Shown: positions 45,263 through 54,848, numbered from the stretch's first letter. The stretch: 64,000 bases of DNA from an uncultured Bacteroidales bacterium (GCA_902775375.1 CACYLU010000007.1:1-64000), one strand, 5' to 3'. Program-made: numbers and translations. Notes: a model not told the origin generated them from the letters alone.

Positions 45263-46909
45263 TTAATTGCCAATATAATTAGAGCAGGCTTCTGCGCACC
45301 GTTCACCATCGATAGCGGCAGAAACAATACCACCTGCATAGCCAGCACCTTCTCCACAAGGGAACAAACCTTGCACTCGAATATGTTGGAGTGAAACAAT
45401 ATCACGTAATATGCGAACTGGAGAAGAAGTTCGCGTTTCAACACCTATCACTATCGCTTCGTTGGTAAGAAACCCATGGCTCTGCTTGCCAAAATGGCGG
45501 AATCCATCACGCAAACGGTCAGCTATAAAAGAAGGCATCCAGAAATGAAGGGGCGACGGAATCAATCCTGGTGCATAAGTGCTTTCTGGCAAACCGCTTC
45601 CCAATCGGCCATTAACGAAATCTGCCATTCTTTGTGCTGGAGCAGTTTGCTTATAATTACCCTGTATCCAGCAAAGGCGTTCAAGAACAGTTTGAAAAGC
45701 AAGTGTCTTTAATTGAGAATTGAGAACTGAAAATTGGTAATTACCTTGAGGATGAATGCTACGTTCAATGGACTCAAGATCAGCTTCAAGAACAGTATCT
45801 TCAATTTTCAGTTTCCCATTTTCTATTTGTATGTCATCTGGCCTAAGTTCCACTACCATACCGCTGTTACTCCACGCTGTATTCCTATGACTGGGACTCA
45901 TGCCATTGACCACGATCTGTTCGGGACCAGTAGCAGCAGGCACAACTATACCACCAGGACACATGCAGAAGCTATAGACACCTCTGCCTCTAACCTGAGT
46001 AACAAAACTGTATTCAGCAGCTGGCAAATACTTCCCCCTACCTTCACCTCGATGATATTGTATCTGATCAATGCGATGGGAAGGATGCTCCAAACGAACA
46101 CCCACAGCAATACCTTTTGTCTCAATCTCCACCCCATTATCAAATAACCACGCATAGACATCGCGAGCCGAATGGCCTGTGGCCAAAATAACTGGCCCCA
46201 CAAATTCTTCTCCTGTGTTAGTCTGAATTCCCACCACTTTATTGCTGTTGATGATGATGTTATCCATACGAGTTTGGAAATGCACCTCACCTCCACAACG
46301 AATAATGGTGTTACGCATATTCTCAATAACACGAGGCAACTTATCTGTACCAATGTGAGGATGCGCATCCACTAATATATCAGTCGAAGCTCCATGCTGA
46401 CAGAATACACTGAGTATCTTTTCAACATTGCCTCGCTTCTTGCTACGAGTATAAAGTTTACCATCAGAATAAGCACCTGCACCTCCTTCGCCAAAACTAT
46501 AATTTGATTCAGAATCAACCTTCTGTGTGCGAGATATATTGGCAATATCCAACTTTCGTTGGTGAACATCTTTACCTCGTTCAATTACAATGGGACGTAG
46601 GCCTAACTCGATGAGGCGCAATGCAGCAAATAGTCCACCTGGACCTGCGCCCACTACTATTACTGGTGGCTTTCCATCTACATTCTGATAATCTATTGGC
46701 AAATATTCCAATTCTGTTGGCTCTTCGTTGACATATGCCCGTACTGTCAAATTTACGAAGATGGTACGTTGACGTGCATCAATACTCCGCTTGAGGATTC
46801 GGAGGGCGCGGATATTACTCAGTCCTTTCTCCTCAAACAAAAATCTTTTAATTTGCTCATTATCTGCCGCCACTTCTGGCAAAACCCTTATTTGATAATC
46901 ATACGTCAT
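45263..46909 (-). CDS. FAD-dependent dehydrogenase with repeat-derived insert
   Basis: A 548-residue flavoprotein of a conserved bacterial family. The Rossmann motif VIVVGAGPGGLFAALRLIEL is at about 82-101, followed by VIERGKDVHQRKLDI, NYSFGEGGAGAYSDGKLYTR, VILATGHSARDVYAWL, SFCMCPGGIVVPAATG, and near the end LFPCGEGAGYAGGIVSAAID for the FAD site. The N-terminal 80 residues form a small ferredoxin-like domain. Between residues about 358 and 405 lies a stretch (QIENGKLKIEDTV ... YQFSVLNSQLKTL) encoded by DNA related to the dispersed AT-rich repeats. The frame stays open, so the insert seems tolerated. Substrate unknown. Confidence 0.88.
   Translation of the reverse strand: MTYDYQIRVLPEVAADNEQIKRFLFEEKGLSNIRALRILKRSIDARQRTIFVNLTVRAYVNEEPTELEYLPIDYQNVDGKPPVIVVGAGPGGLFAALRLIELGLRPIVIERGKDVHQRKLDIANISRTQKVDSESNYSFGEGGAGAYSDGKLYTRSKKRGNVEKILSVFCQHGASTDILVDAHPHIGTDKLPRVIENMRNTIIRCGGEVHFQTRMDNIIINSNKVVGIQTNTGEEFVGPVILATGHSARDVYAWLFDNGVEIETKGIAVGVRLEHPSHRIDQIQYHRGEGRGKYLPAAEYSFVTQVRGRGVYSFCMCPGGIVVPAATGPEQIVVNGMSPSHRNTAWSNSGMVVELRPDDIQIENGKLKIEDTVLEADLESIERSIHPQGNYQFSVLNSQLKTLAFQTVLERLCWIQGNYKQTAPAQRMADFVNGRLGSGLPESTYAPGLIPSPLHFWMPSFIADRLRDGFRHFGKQSHGFLTNEAIVIGVETRTSSPVRILRDIVSLQHIRVQGLFPCGEGAGYAGGIVSAAIDGERCAEACSNYIGN
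45709..45741. repeat. AT-rich dispersed repeat inside the FAD-enzyme gene
   Basis: tttaattgagaattgagaac, then tgaaaattggtaatt, matches the intergenic repeat type at 16271 and 26201. On the minus strand it encodes NYQFSVLNSQLK without breaking the frame. Confidence 0.6.
45800..45830. repeat. Second repeat-like segment inside the FAD-enzyme gene
   Basis: ttcaattttcagtttcccat, then tttctatttgt, encodes QIENGKLKIE on the minus strand. It lies about 60 bases from the 45709 copy, so the two may bound one inserted segment. Confidence 0.5.
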
Positions 46910-46949
46910 AATGTAAATGATACGCTACAAGAAGAAATCTCAACTTCAA

Positions 46950-48341
46950 TCACCCAAATAAAAATCTGAACGCTTCTTCCACCTTTCTCACAGGAACAAG
47001 CTCAATATCCAATTTACGAGTGTCAATGCCTTGCATATTATTCTTTGGCAATAGGAAACGTTTAAAACCCAATTTCTGTGCTTCGCTGATGCGTTGCAAG
47101 ATGCGACTAACCGGACGAATCTCGCCACTAAGTCCCACCTCACCAGCCATACAAACCCCAGGCTCTATAGCTGCATCCATGTTGCTCGACAGAATTGCAC
47201 TGATAACAGGCAAGTCGATAGCAGTATCACTCACACGAAATCCTCCGGCTATGTTCAAGAATACATCCTTTTGTGCCAATTTGAAACCTACACGTTTTTC
47301 CAACACCGCCAAAAGCATGTTCATTCGCCTTAAATCATAACCTGTAGCTGAACGCTGAGGATAGCCATAAACAGCGCTGCTTACCAATGCTTGCACCTCT
47401 ATGAGGAAAGGCCTTATTCCCTCTATGGCACCTGCAATGGCTATACCGCTCATGCCCTCGTGCTCCTGATTGAGAAGCAGCTCTGATGGATTACTCACTT
47501 GACGCAAGCCATCTTGTCGCATCTCATAGATGCCCAGTTCGTCAGTACTACCAAAACGATTTTTATTACTGCGAAGAATGCGGTACATATAATGTTGGTC
47601 ACCCTCAAACTGCAACACGGTATCAACGATGTGCTCTAATATCTTAGGTCCAGCAATTGTCCCTTCTTTGTTGATGTGACCGATGAGTATCACAGCAGTG
47701 TGGCTTTCCTTGGCAAATCGCAAGATAGCGGCTGCACACTCGCGAACCTGAGTGATACTCCCTGGCGACGAATCCACTAATTCGGTATAGATAGTCTGTA
47801 TTGAATCGATAATCACAATATCAGGCTCGACCTCTTTTACTTGCTTAATTATTTGTTCAAAAGAAGTCTCACAAAGAATCAAACAATCATTATCTGATTG
47901 ACCACTTTCAGTACTTCTTAGACGGTCGGCACGCAACTTGAGTTGTCGCTCACTTTCCTCGCCACTCACATACAGGATACGTTTCTCAGGCATCTGCAAT
48001 ACGGTTTGCATCACCAAAGTACTTTTGCCTATACCAGGCTCACCACCGATCAACACCAATGAGCCTTTCACCAGTCCGCCACCTAATACACGATTTAGTT
48101 CTTCATCATGCATATCTATGCGAGGCTCTGCAGAGACATCAATATCACGCAACCTCAACGGTCGCTGACTATGCATCGCATCATGGCCTATGGTAACGCT
48201 TGCACTTCTGGCAGGCGATTCCTTGTGTATCAACACCTCCTGAAAAGTGTTCCATTCTCCACACGAGGGACATTTACCTAACCATTTAGGTGAATCATAG
48301 CCACAATTAGAGCAAACGTATGCCGATTTATCTTTTGCCAT
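46950..48341 (-). CDS. radA: DNA repair protein RadA
   Basis: RadA is a RecA-like branch-migration ATPase in recombination. The 463-residue protein has the N-terminal zinc finger (CSNCGYDSPKWLGKCPSCGEW, Cys positions 10, 13, 27 and 30), Walker A GEPGIGKST, the RadA-specific KNRFG motif (SNKNRFGSTDELG) and a C-terminal Lon-like domain (GVCMAGEVGLSGEIRPV). It is complete and of normal length. It is divergent from nadK. Confidence 0.97.
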   Translation of the reverse strand: MAKDKSAYVCSNCGYDSPKWLGKCPSCGEWNTFQEVLIHKESPARSASVTIGHDAMHSQRPLRLRDIDVSAEPRIDMHDEELNRVLGGGLVKGSLVLIGGEPGIGKSTLVMQTVLQMPEKRILYVSGEESERQLKLRADRLRSTESGQSDNDCLILCETSFEQIIKQVKEVEPDIVIIDSIQTIYTELVDSSPGSITQVRECAAAILRFAKESHTAVILIGHINKEGTIAGPKILEHIVDTVLQFEGDQHYMYRILRSNKNRFGSTDELGIYEMRQDGLRQVSNPSELLLNQEHEGMSGIAIAGAIEGIRPFLIEVQALVSSAVYGYPQRSATGYDLRRMNMLLAVLEKRVGFKLAQKDVFLNIAGGFRVSDTAIDLPVISAILSSNMDAAIEPGVCMAGEVGLSGEIRPVSRILQRISEAQKLGFKRFLLPKNNMQGIDTRKLDIELVPVRKVEEAFRFLFG

Positions 48342-48364
48342 TCTTTTATTTCTTGATTGAGATG

Positions 48365-48372
48365 CAAATATA
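48365..48372 (-). promoter_or_regulatory. -7 box of radA
   Basis: TATATTTG followed by CA on the minus strand, 23 bases before the radA ATG. Confidence 0.55.
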
Positions 48373-48384
48373 TGGATTTATTTC

Positions 48385-48392
48385 TATCTTTG
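48385..48392 (+). promoter_or_regulatory. -7 box of nadK
   Basis: TATCTTTG followed by CA, 29 bases before the nadK ATG; only 12 bases from the divergent radA box, so the two promoters share DNA. Confidence 0.6.
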
Positions 48393-48421
48393 CAACTAAA
48401 ATATAGAACAAAGCATTTGTT

Positions 48422-49288
48422 ATGAAATTTGCAATTATAGGCAATATATATCAGACCGAGAAGTCGCTGCACGCAGAGCATTTACTAGGTGTATTACGTC
48501 ACTATAAGGCAAAGATATTAGTAGAAAAAGCTTTTGCTGAATTTCTTCTTCGTGAACAGCATTTGAACATCCCAGTCAGTGAGCAGTTTGAAGGGAAAGC
48601 CTTTGAGGCTGACATGGTGATTAGTTTAGGAGGTGATGGTACTTTCCTAAAGGCTGCCAGCATAGTAGGAGGTCGCAACATACCCATTTTGGGTATCAAC
48701 ACAGGTCGTTTGGGCTTTTTAGCCGATATTTTACCAGAAGAGATGGATGTTACCATTGACGAGATATATGCCAATCATTACAAGATAGAGGAACGCGCGG
48801 TGTTACAGCTCACCACCAGTAATCCACTTAGTGTTCATCCCTTCGCTTTGAACGAAGTAGCCATTCTAAAACACGATAGTTCATCGATGATTAGCATCAA
48901 GGCCTATATCAACCATGAGCACTTGAACACTTATCAAGCTGATGGACTCATTGTAGCTACCCCAACTGGCTCTACAGGCTACTCGTTGAGCGTGGGTGGT
49001 CCTGTAATTGCTCCCCAGAGTAAGACAATGGTTATTACCCCCGTGGCGCCTCATAGCTTGAATTGCCGCCCGTTAGTGGTCCGCGATGATTGGGAAATAA
49101 CCTTAGAAGTTGAAAGTCGCAGCCATAACTTCTTGGTATCTGTAGATGGAAGGAGTGAGTCGTGCAACGAACAAACTCGCCTTCGTATTACACGAGCCCC
49201 CTACTCTGTGAAACTAGTAAAAAGATTTGACCACCTGTATTTCAACACCCTACGAAGCAAGATGATGTGGGGAGCAGATGCTCGCTAA
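48422..49288 (+). CDS. nadK: NAD kinase
   Basis: NadK phosphorylates NAD to NADP. The 288-residue protein has the GGDGTFLKA motif ([16 protein letters not shown]), [13 protein letters not shown], the NE motif in [12 protein letters not shown], and [20 protein letters not shown] with the conserved Gly-rich loop. Length and order fit the family. It has its own promoter and is followed by a terminator. Confidence 0.97.
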   Translation: MKFAIIGNIYQTEKSLHAEHLLGVLRHYKAKILVEKAFAEFLLREQHLNIPVSEQFEGKAFEADMVISLGGDGTFLKAASIVGGRNIPILGINTGRLGFLADILPEEMDVTIDEIYANHYKIEERAVLQLTTSNPLSVHPFALNEVAILKHDSSSMISIKAYINHEHLNTYQADGLIVATPTGSTGYSLSVGGPVIAPQSKTMVITPVAPHSLNCRPLVVRDDWEITLEVESRSHNFLVSVDGRSESCNEQTRLRITRAPYSVKLVKRFDHLYFNTLRSKMMWGADAR

Positions 49289-49318
49289 ACTAAAGACGAT
49301 GTAAAATTTTTATTAAAT

Positions 49319-49352
49319 ATCTACGATAAACTGCACGAATATCGTAGGTTTT
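49319..49352 (+). terminator. Terminator after nadK
   Basis: CTACGATA (49321-49328) pairs with TATCGTAG (49340-49347), followed by G and a T run. The mdh -7 box starts only four bases later. Confidence 0.75.
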
Positions 49353-49355
49353 TCA

Positions 49356-49363
49356 TAAATTTG
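49356..49363 (+). promoter_or_regulatory. -7 box of mdh
   Basis: TAAATTTG followed by CA, 48 bases before the mdh ATG. Confidence 0.55.
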
Positions 49364-49411
49364 CAAATGATATACAAAAGCGATAATCTTTAACATTAAA
49401 AATAACTTATT

Positions 49412-50398
49412 ATGAAGTTCTTAACTGACGAAAAATTAGTCATTGTTGGTGCTGGCGGTATGATTGGCTCCAACATGGTTCAGAGTGTACTCATGCTTGG
49501 CCTGACACCTAACATTTGCATGTATGATATCTATGAACCTGGCGTTCATGGTGTTTACGATGAGATGTGTCACTGTGCATTCCCTGGTGCAAACCTTTCT
49601 TATACAGTTGATGCTGCTGAGGCTTTCACTGGTGCTAAATACATCATCTCTTCTGGTGGAGCTCCTCGCAAAGAGGGTATGACTCGTGAAGACTTACTCA
49701 AGGGCAACTGCCAAATTGCAGCAGACTTTGGTGAAAACATCAAGAAATATTGTCCAGACGTAAAGCATGTGGTTGTTATCTTCAACCCTGCTGACGTAAC
49801 AGCGCTGACTGCCCTGATTCATTCAGGCCTGAAACCAAATCAGTTGACTTCATTAGCAGCTCTCGACAGCACTCGCTTACAGCAGCAACTGGCACTGGAG
49901 TTCGGCGTTCAGCAAGACAAGGTGACTAATGCCTATACGTATGGTGGTCACGGCGAGCAAATGGCAGTATTTGCCAGCAAGGCAATGATTGATGGCAAGC
50001 CTCTAAGCGAACTGAGCCTGTCAGCTGAGCGTTGGGCTGAAATCAAGCACATGACTATCCAAGGTGGCAGCAACATCATTAAGTTGCGTGGACGTTCTTC
50101 ATTCCAGAGTCCTGCTTATCAGGCTGTAAAAATGATTGAAGGTGCTATGGGTGGCGAACCTTTCACTTGGCCTGCTGGTTGCTTCGTAAAGGCTTTCGGC
50201 TATGAGAATGTGATGATGGCTATGCCAACCGTTATTGACAAAGACGGCGTTCACTTCACAAAGCCTGAGGGTACAGCAGAAGAAATGGCAGCTTTGAATG
50301 CATCATACGAACATTTGCAGAAGATGCGCGATGAGTTGGTAACCCTGAACATCATTCCTCCAATTTCTGAGTGGTATAAGGAGAATCCTAACCTCTAA
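49412..50398 (+). CDS. mdh: Malate dehydrogenase
   Basis: A 328-residue lactate/malate dehydrogenase. The NAD loop is VIVGAGGMIGSNM, with Asp in MYDIYEP selecting NAD. The substrate loop is SSGGAPRKEGMTREDLLKGN, with Arg residues. The active-site HGEQ (YTYGGHGEQMAVF) replaces the more common HGD. It reduces oxaloacetate in the fumarate/succinate branch used by Bacteroidales. The form is the Bacteroidota type, 10-15 residues longer than E. coli Mdh. Terminator follows. Confidence 0.93.
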   Translation: MKFLTDEKLVIVGAGGMIGSNMVQSVLMLGLTPNICMYDIYEPGVHGVYDEMCHCAFPGANLSYTVDAAEAFTGAKYIISSGGAPRKEGMTREDLLKGNCQIAADFGENIKKYCPDVKHVVVIFNPADVTALTALIHSGLKPNQLTSLAALDSTRLQQQLALEFGVQQDKVTNAYTYGGHGEQMAVFASKAMIDGKPLSELSLSAERWAEIKHMTIQGGSNIIKLRGRSSFQSPAYQAVKMIEGAMGGEPFTWPAGCFVKAFGYENVMMAMPTVIDKDGVHFTKPEGTAEEMAALNASYEHLQKMRDELVTLNIIPPISEWYKENPNL

Positions 50399-50429
50399 TT
50401 ATTGGTAGGTTTTAGTTAAAACATCTTAG

Positions 50430-50460
50430 AAGCTGCGTCATATTGGCGCAGCTTTTTTTT
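50430..50460 (+). terminator. Terminator after mdh
   Basis: AAGCTGCG (50430-50437) pairs with CGCAGCTT (50447-50454), followed by a T run. Confidence 0.85.
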
Positions 50461-50477
50461 ATCTCAGCGAAAATGAT

Positions 50478-50485
50478 TACATTTG
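50478..50485 (+). promoter_or_regulatory. -7 box of the coiled-coil protein gene
   Basis: TACATTTG, 28 bases before the ATG at 50514. Confidence 0.55.
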
Positions 50486-50513
50486 TGGTGAAAATCAATA
50501 AGCAGTGGAGATT

Positions 50514-51386
50514 ATGAAAAAAAACACTTTGATTGGCATTATTGGCGTTTTACTGATTGCAGCATTGGCAGGAGTAACCTACTTGCTCTTCAATGAGAAA
50601 CAGGCCAATAGGGAAATGCAAGAGGAATTCAAATTAGAGAAAGAAGATTTGGAAAACGAATATACCAACTTCGTTCAGCAGTATGACGAGTTGAAGATGA
50701 CGGTAGCCAATGACTCACTGGCTCAACTATTAGAGCAGGAGCAGCTTAAGACACAACGTCTGCTTGAGGAGTTGCGTACTGTAAAGAGCACTAATGCTAC
50801 AGAGATCAGGAGACTGAAAAACGAGCTGGCTACTTTGCGCAAGGTAATGGTTGGCTATGTGAACCAGATAGACTCACTGAACCGTCTGACAGAGCAGCAA
50901 CGTGTACAGATTGCCGAAGTGACCGAAAAATATGAACAGGCCACACGGGAAGTCAGTTCTTTGAGTGAGGAACGCAAATCGCTGACCAAACAGGTTACGT
51001 TGGCTGCCCAATTAGATGCTACCAATATTAGCCTCTTCCCACAGAACAAACGTGGTAAGGAGGCTAAAAAGGTAAAAGATATCAAGAAGTTGCGTATCAG
51101 TTTCAATATTGCACGCAATATCACGGCTCAAGCTGGAGAAAAAACAGTATATGTGCGTATCAGTAAGCCCGACAATGACATACTGACTAAAGACCGCAAC
51201 GATACCTTTGCATACGAGAACCGGCAACTGGCTTATTCTATCAAAAAGTATATTGAATATACTGGTGAAGAACAAGCTATAACTGTGTATTGGGACGTTA
51301 ACGAGGTACTCTATGCTGGGAACTACCGTGTTGACATCTTTGCCGAAGGCAATCTGATTGGCTCTGGCTCATTCGTTTTGAATTAG
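50514..51386 (+). CDS. Membrane-anchored coiled-coil protein, function unknown
   Basis: A 290-residue protein with one N-terminal membrane helix (TLIGIIGVLLIAALAGVTYL), a long coiled coil from about residue 28 to 165 (EKEDLENEYTNFVQQYDEL, LEQEQLKTQRLLEELRT, VSSLSEERKSLTKQV), and a C-terminal beta domain (KKLRISFNIARNITAQAGEK, ITVYWDVNEVLYAGNYRVDI). The tail looks like an Ig-like sandwich on the outer face of the inner membrane. Similar proteins occur in Bacteroidales without a known role. The ATG at 50514 is chosen over the in-frame GTG at 50505. It ends in TAG. Confidence 0.75.
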   Translation: MKKNTLIGIIGVLLIAALAGVTYLLFNEKQANREMQEEFKLEKEDLENEYTNFVQQYDELKMTVANDSLAQLLEQEQLKTQRLLEELRTVKSTNATEIRRLKNELATLRKVMVGYVNQIDSLNRLTEQQRVQIAEVTEKYEQATREVSSLSEERKSLTKQVTLAAQLDATNISLFPQNKRGKEAKKVKDIKKLRISFNIARNITAQAGEKTVYVRISKPDNDILTKDRNDTFAYENRQLAYSIKKYIEYTGEEQAITVYWDVNEVLYAGNYRVDIFAEGNLIGSGSFVLN

Positions 51387-51407
51387 TAAAATATCCTCTT
51401 TTACTGG

Positions 51408-51576
51408 TCGCAGTATTTGCCATCACCCGCTCGAAAGCTTGCTATGGGGGACTGGAGTATCTCCTATGGGATGTCGCAATATCTGCCAAGGGTTATCGCA
51501 ATATCTCCCATACCCCAATAGAAGATACTGCGATGAAAGATAGAAGGTACTGCGTCAGGTGATAGAAATATCTGCG
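51408..51576. repeat. Cluster of short direct and inverted repeats
   Basis: TCGCAGTATTTGCC (51408-51421), TCGCAATATCTGCC (51474-51487) and TCGCAATATCTCCC (51496-51509) are direct copies. AGATACTGCGA (51523-51533) and GGTACTGCGT (51546-51555) are inverted, and AATATCTGCG follows at 51567-51576. The copies could fold into alternative hairpins. No gene is visible. Confidence 0.55.
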
Positions 51577-51609
51577 TTCTAAAGTGGAAGGCAAGAGCGT
51601 CTAAAATAA

Positions 51610-51644
51610 CATTAAAAACCCCGGAAGTTACATTTCTTTCGGGG
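51610..51644 (-). terminator. Terminator after apbC
   Basis: CCCCGGAAG (51619-51627) pairs with CTTTCGGGG (51636-51644), with a T run on the minus strand side (51614-51618). Confidence 0.85.
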
Positions 51645-51653
51645 ATAAATTTT

Positions 51654-52754
51654 TTATGAATGCATCTCAACAACTTGTGTAGGTGCTTGCTCAATATTGC
51701 GCTTATCAACCTGATGGACTACAGATGCTGCTAATTGCATAAAAGCCCGGCCTGTTATTGTTTCACTTTTCAGCGCCACAGGCTCACCTGCATCACCACT
51801 TTCACAGATACTCTGAACAATAGGAATCTGTCCCAAGAGAGGGACGTTCATCTCTTCTGCTAGACGTTTGACCCCTTCTTTACCAAAGATATAGTACTTG
51901 TTTTCAGGCAGTTCTGCCGGCGTGAACCACGACATATTCTCTACCAAGCCCAAAATAGGCACATTCACTTTATCATTGGTAAACATATTGATGCCTTTGC
52001 GTGCATCAGCTAATGCCACTTCTTGTGGAGTACTTACAACAATAGCTCCTGTCAAGGCAATGGTCTGTACAATTGTGAGATGGATATCGCTAGTGCCAGG
52101 TGGCAGGTCAATGACAAAATAATCAAGATCACCCCAGTCTGCGTCACCTATGAGTTGTTTCAAAGCGTTACTAGCCATACCTCCACGCCAGAGGGTAGCC
52201 TGGTCGGGATCAACGAAAAAACCAATAGACAACAGTTTCACACCATATTTTTCTACAGGTAAGATAAGGTCACGTCCATCTTTATGAGTAGAAAACACTT
52301 GTGTCTGCTCTACCTGAAACATTTTAGGGACAGAAGGACCGAATATGTCTGCGTCCAATAAGCCGACCTTCATACCCATACGCGCTAAAGCCACAGCTAA
52401 ATTGGCAGCTACCGTACTCTTGCCTACACCTCCTTTGCCAGATGATACACCAATAATATTCTTTACGTTAGGCAATAGCTGACCTACCTCTGGACGGGGT
52501 GTTTGCTTGCTCTCTACTTTAATAGATACCTGGACATCAGGTGATACATAAGTATGTATGGCTTTTTCTGCAGCCTTCAAAATGGAAGCTTTGAAAGGAT
52601 CAGTAGGTTTTTCAAAAATAATTGAGAAGCTAACACTCATGCCATCTATGCGCATATTGTCAGCTATCATATCTGCCTCCAACAAGTTCTTACCCGTGCC
52701 TGGATAACGAACTGTCTGGAGGGCTTCTTTAATTAGGTTTGGATATAGATTCAT
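51654..52754 (-). CDS. apbC: Mrp/ApbC iron-sulfur cluster carrier ATPase
   Basis: A 366-residue P-loop NTPase of the Mrp/NBP35 type that carries iron-sulfur clusters to target enzymes. An N-terminal DUF59/MIP18 domain (about 1-80) precedes the deviant Walker A SSGKGGVGKSTVAANLAVAL, LLDADIFGPSVP, and VIDLPPGTSDIHLT. The family's CxxC near the C-terminus is not obvious here: ENKYYIFGKEGVKRL stands where some members have CxxC, as in other DUF59-fused forms. The ATG at 52754 is preferred, because the longer frame runs into trmB. It is the last gene of a long minus-strand run. Confidence 0.92.
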   Translation of the reverse strand: MNLYPNLIKEALQTVRYPGTGKNLLEADMIADNMRIDGMSVSFSIIFEKPTDPFKASILKAAEKAIHTYVSPDVQVSIKVESKQTPRPEVGQLLPNVKNIIGVSSGKGGVGKSTVAANLAVALARMGMKVGLLDADIFGPSVPKMFQVEQTQVFSTHKDGRDLILPVEKYGVKLLSIGFFVDPDQATLWRGGMASNALKQLIGDADWGDLDYFVIDLPPGTSDIHLTIVQTIALTGAIVVSTPQEVALADARKGINMFTNDKVNVPILGLVENMSWFTPAELPENKYYIFGKEGVKRLAEEMNVPLLGQIPIVQSICESGDAGEPVALKSETITGRAFMQLAASVVHQVDKRNIEQAPTQVVEMHS

Positions 52755-52767
52755 AATTAATATTAGG

Positions 52768-53526
52768 CTATTTTGATACTTGCAGACTGCTGCGTTTACT
52801 ACGATTATAGCTACGGTAGTCATCGAGTTCTATCTCAACATCGGGTTCTTGCAGGTCTCCTTCTCGGGGAAGAGCGAAACTGATGTACTTGATGGTAATC
52901 CCTCTATCAAGCCACTGCTGTTCGTAATACGTCCTAATGGATAAAACATTATCTACCAGTCCACTATGATACAAATCATTGGTCATTGCCTTTAGAGGCA
53001 ACATATTCAGTTCAACCAATAAGCGTGTATAGGTAAACATGAAATTGCTATCGGTTTTGAGATGTATCACCCCACCATCTTTCATGAAACGACGATAGCG
53101 CAACAAGAAATCAGTTGATGTCAAACGCTTGGTTACCTTTTTCATCTGTGGATCGGGGAAAGTAAGCCAAATCTCACTCACCTCACTTGGGGCAAAGAAA
53201 CGATCGATGATTTCAATGTTGGTACGCAAGAACGCAACGTTCGGCAAGCCCTCTTGCAATGATTGTTTGGCACCCGCCCACATACGAGCACCTTTAATAT
53301 CCACCGCTATATAATTACACATGGGGTTTAGACGCGCCAAGCCCAAAGTATATTCTGCTCGTCCGCATCCCAACTCCAATATTATCGGGTGATCATTATG
53401 GAAAAATGCCTCGTTCCATTTCCCTCTCATTTCAAACGGATGATCTTCCGCCACAGAATAAGGATACTGGAAAACATGAGGATAGCTCTCCATATCGGCA
53501 AATTTCTGCAATTTCCCTTTGCTCAT
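52768..53526 (-). CDS. trmB: tRNA (guanine-N7-)-methyltransferase TrmB
   Basis: TrmB makes m7G46 in tRNA with S-adenosylmethionine. The 252-residue protein shows the SAM loop [33 protein letters not shown], the family motif [18 protein letters not shown] (usually PDPWPKKRH), and [13 protein letters not shown]. The ATG at 53526 lies one base after the ilvE stop. Confidence 0.95.
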   Translation of the reverse strand: MSKGKLQKFADMESYPHVFQYPYSVAEDHPFEMRGKWNEAFFHNDHPIILELGCGRAEYTLGLARLNPMCNYIAVDIKGARMWAGAKQSLQEGLPNVAFLRTNIEIIDRFFAPSEVSEIWLTFPDPQMKKVTKRLTSTDFLLRYRRFMKDGGVIHLKTDSNFMFTYTRLLVELNMLPLKAMTNDLYHSGLVDNVLSIRTYYEQQWLDRGITIKYISFALPREGDLQEPDVEIELDDYRSYNRSKRSSLQVSK

Positions 53527-53527
53527 A

Positions 53528-54547
53528 TTATTCAAGTACGGTTACCCAACCATGCACATCAGGTTCGTCGCCATATTGGATGGCACGCAACTTATTATAA
53601 AGTTTAGTGGAAATAGGTCCTGGTTTGCCATCCTTACTGAATGTGTAACGCTGCTTTGTATCGAGATCGTCAATATATGAAATAGGACTGATAACCGCAG
53701 CTGTACCACAAGCACCAGCTTCTTCGAATGTTGCTAACTCCTCTTCTGGAATCTGACGTCGCTCAACTTTTAGACCTAAATCTTCAGCCAACTGCATTAA
53801 ACTCTTGTTGGTTATAGAAGGAAGAATGGAAGTTGATTTTGGAGTAACATAAGTATTATTCTTGATGCCAAAGAAGTTGGCAGCACCACATTCATCCATA
53901 TATTTCTTCTCTTTGGCATCGAGATAGAACTCGCAACTGTAACCCAAATCGTGAGCTTTCTTGTTAGCAGTCAAGCTGGCAGCATAGTTGCCGCCTACCT
54001 TGTAGATACCAGTTCCCAAAGGGGCTGAGCGGTCATGCTCACGTATAATAACGTATGGATTGGTAGCGAAACCGCCCTTGAAATATGGACCAACAGGGGT
54101 TACAAAAATCAAAAACAAATACTCTGTTGCCGGATGCACGCCCACCTGTGCACTGATACCAATCATAAGCGGACGAATGTATAGGGTTGCCCCAGACTCG
54201 TAGGGAGGAATAAAACGCTCGTTAAGCTTCACCACTTTCTTGACCGCCTCGACAAAAGTCTCTGTAGGCAACTTGGGCATAAGAATGCCATCACAGGTAG
54301 ATTGCATACGAGCCGCATTCTCCTCAACACGGAAGATACGAATCTTTCCATCCCTGCAACGATAGGCCTTCAAGCCCTCGAAACACTCTTGTCCATAGTG
54401 TAGACAAGTAGCTGCCATGTGCAAAGGAATTGTCTCCTCACTACATGTCTCAATCTCACCCCACTTACCGTCACGGTAGTAAATTCTCACATTGTAGTCC
54501 GTCTTCATGTAACCGAAAGACAGGTTTTTCCAATCAATTTCGTTCAT
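53528..54547 (-). CDS. ilvE: Branched-chain amino acid aminotransferase
   Basis: This 339-residue fold type IV PLP enzyme makes the last step of Leu/Ile/Val synthesis. Motifs include [38 protein letters not shown], the lysine region [31 protein letters not shown], and [20 protein letters not shown]. The length fits the BCAT subgroup. The promoter -7 box (54591-54598) lies 43 bases upstream of the ATG, after xseB. Confidence 0.95.
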   Translation of the reverse strand: MNEIDWKNLSFGYMKTDYNVRIYYRDGKWGEIETCSEETIPLHMAATCLHYGQECFEGLKAYRCRDGKIRIFRVEENAARMQSTCDGILMPKLPTETFVEAVKKVVKLNERFIPPYESGATLYIRPLMIGISAQVGVHPATEYLFLIFVTPVGPYFKGGFATNPYVIIREHDRSAPLGTGIYKVGGNYAASLTANKKAHDLGYSCEFYLDAKEKKYMDECGAANFFGIKNNTYVTPKSTSILPSITNKSLMQLAEDLGLKVERRQIPEEELATFEEAGACGTAAVISPISYIDDLDTKQRYTFSKDGKPGPISTKLYNKLRAIQYGDEPDVHGWVTVLE

Positions 54548-54590
54548 ATTATTAGCTGTTTTATTTCTTTCTAATCGTAATAATTGATTG

Positions 54591-54598
54591 CAAAAATA
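54591..54598 (-). promoter_or_regulatory. -7 box upstream of ilvE
   Basis: TATTTTTG followed by CA on the minus strand, in the gap between xseB and ilvE. Confidence 0.55.
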
Positions 54599-54615
54599 GC
54601 AATAAATAATTACAT

Positions 54616-54807
54616 TTATTCCTTTTCCTGTGATAATTTTTTAATCTCTTGGTCTGCCTTAGTCAACTTATCATTACAAAAAGCTATCAGCTTATTGGCT
54701 TCTTTGATCATATCTGCTAATTGGTCAATTTCCAGTTCGCCACTTTCTATCTGTGAAACTATCTTCTGTAGCCGTTCAAATGCCTGTGTATAGGTTTCTT
54801 CTTTCAT
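54616..54807 (-). CDS. xseB: Exodeoxyribonuclease VII small subunit
   Basis: A 63-residue helical protein with TYTQAFERLQKIVSQIESGE, LEIDQLADMIKEANKLIAFC, the XseB helical hairpin. It binds the coiled-coil arms of XseA to form ExoVII, which degrades single-stranded DNA in repair. It follows xseA by 26 bases that consist largely of a dispersed AT-rich repeat. Confidence 0.93.
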   Translation of the reverse strand: MKEETYTQAFERLQKIVSQIESGELEIDQLADMIKEANKLIAFCNDKLTKADQEIKKLSQEKE

Positions 54808-54808
54808 G

Positions 54809-54848
54809 TTAATTGAATATATAGAATTGATAATTATTTGACAATTGA
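54809..54848. repeat. AT-rich dispersed repeat overlapping the xseA stop
   Basis: taattgaatatatagaattg, then ataattatttgacaattg. On the minus strand it supplies the last residues of XseA (SIVK and TAA) and the spacer before xseB. Confidence 0.6.
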
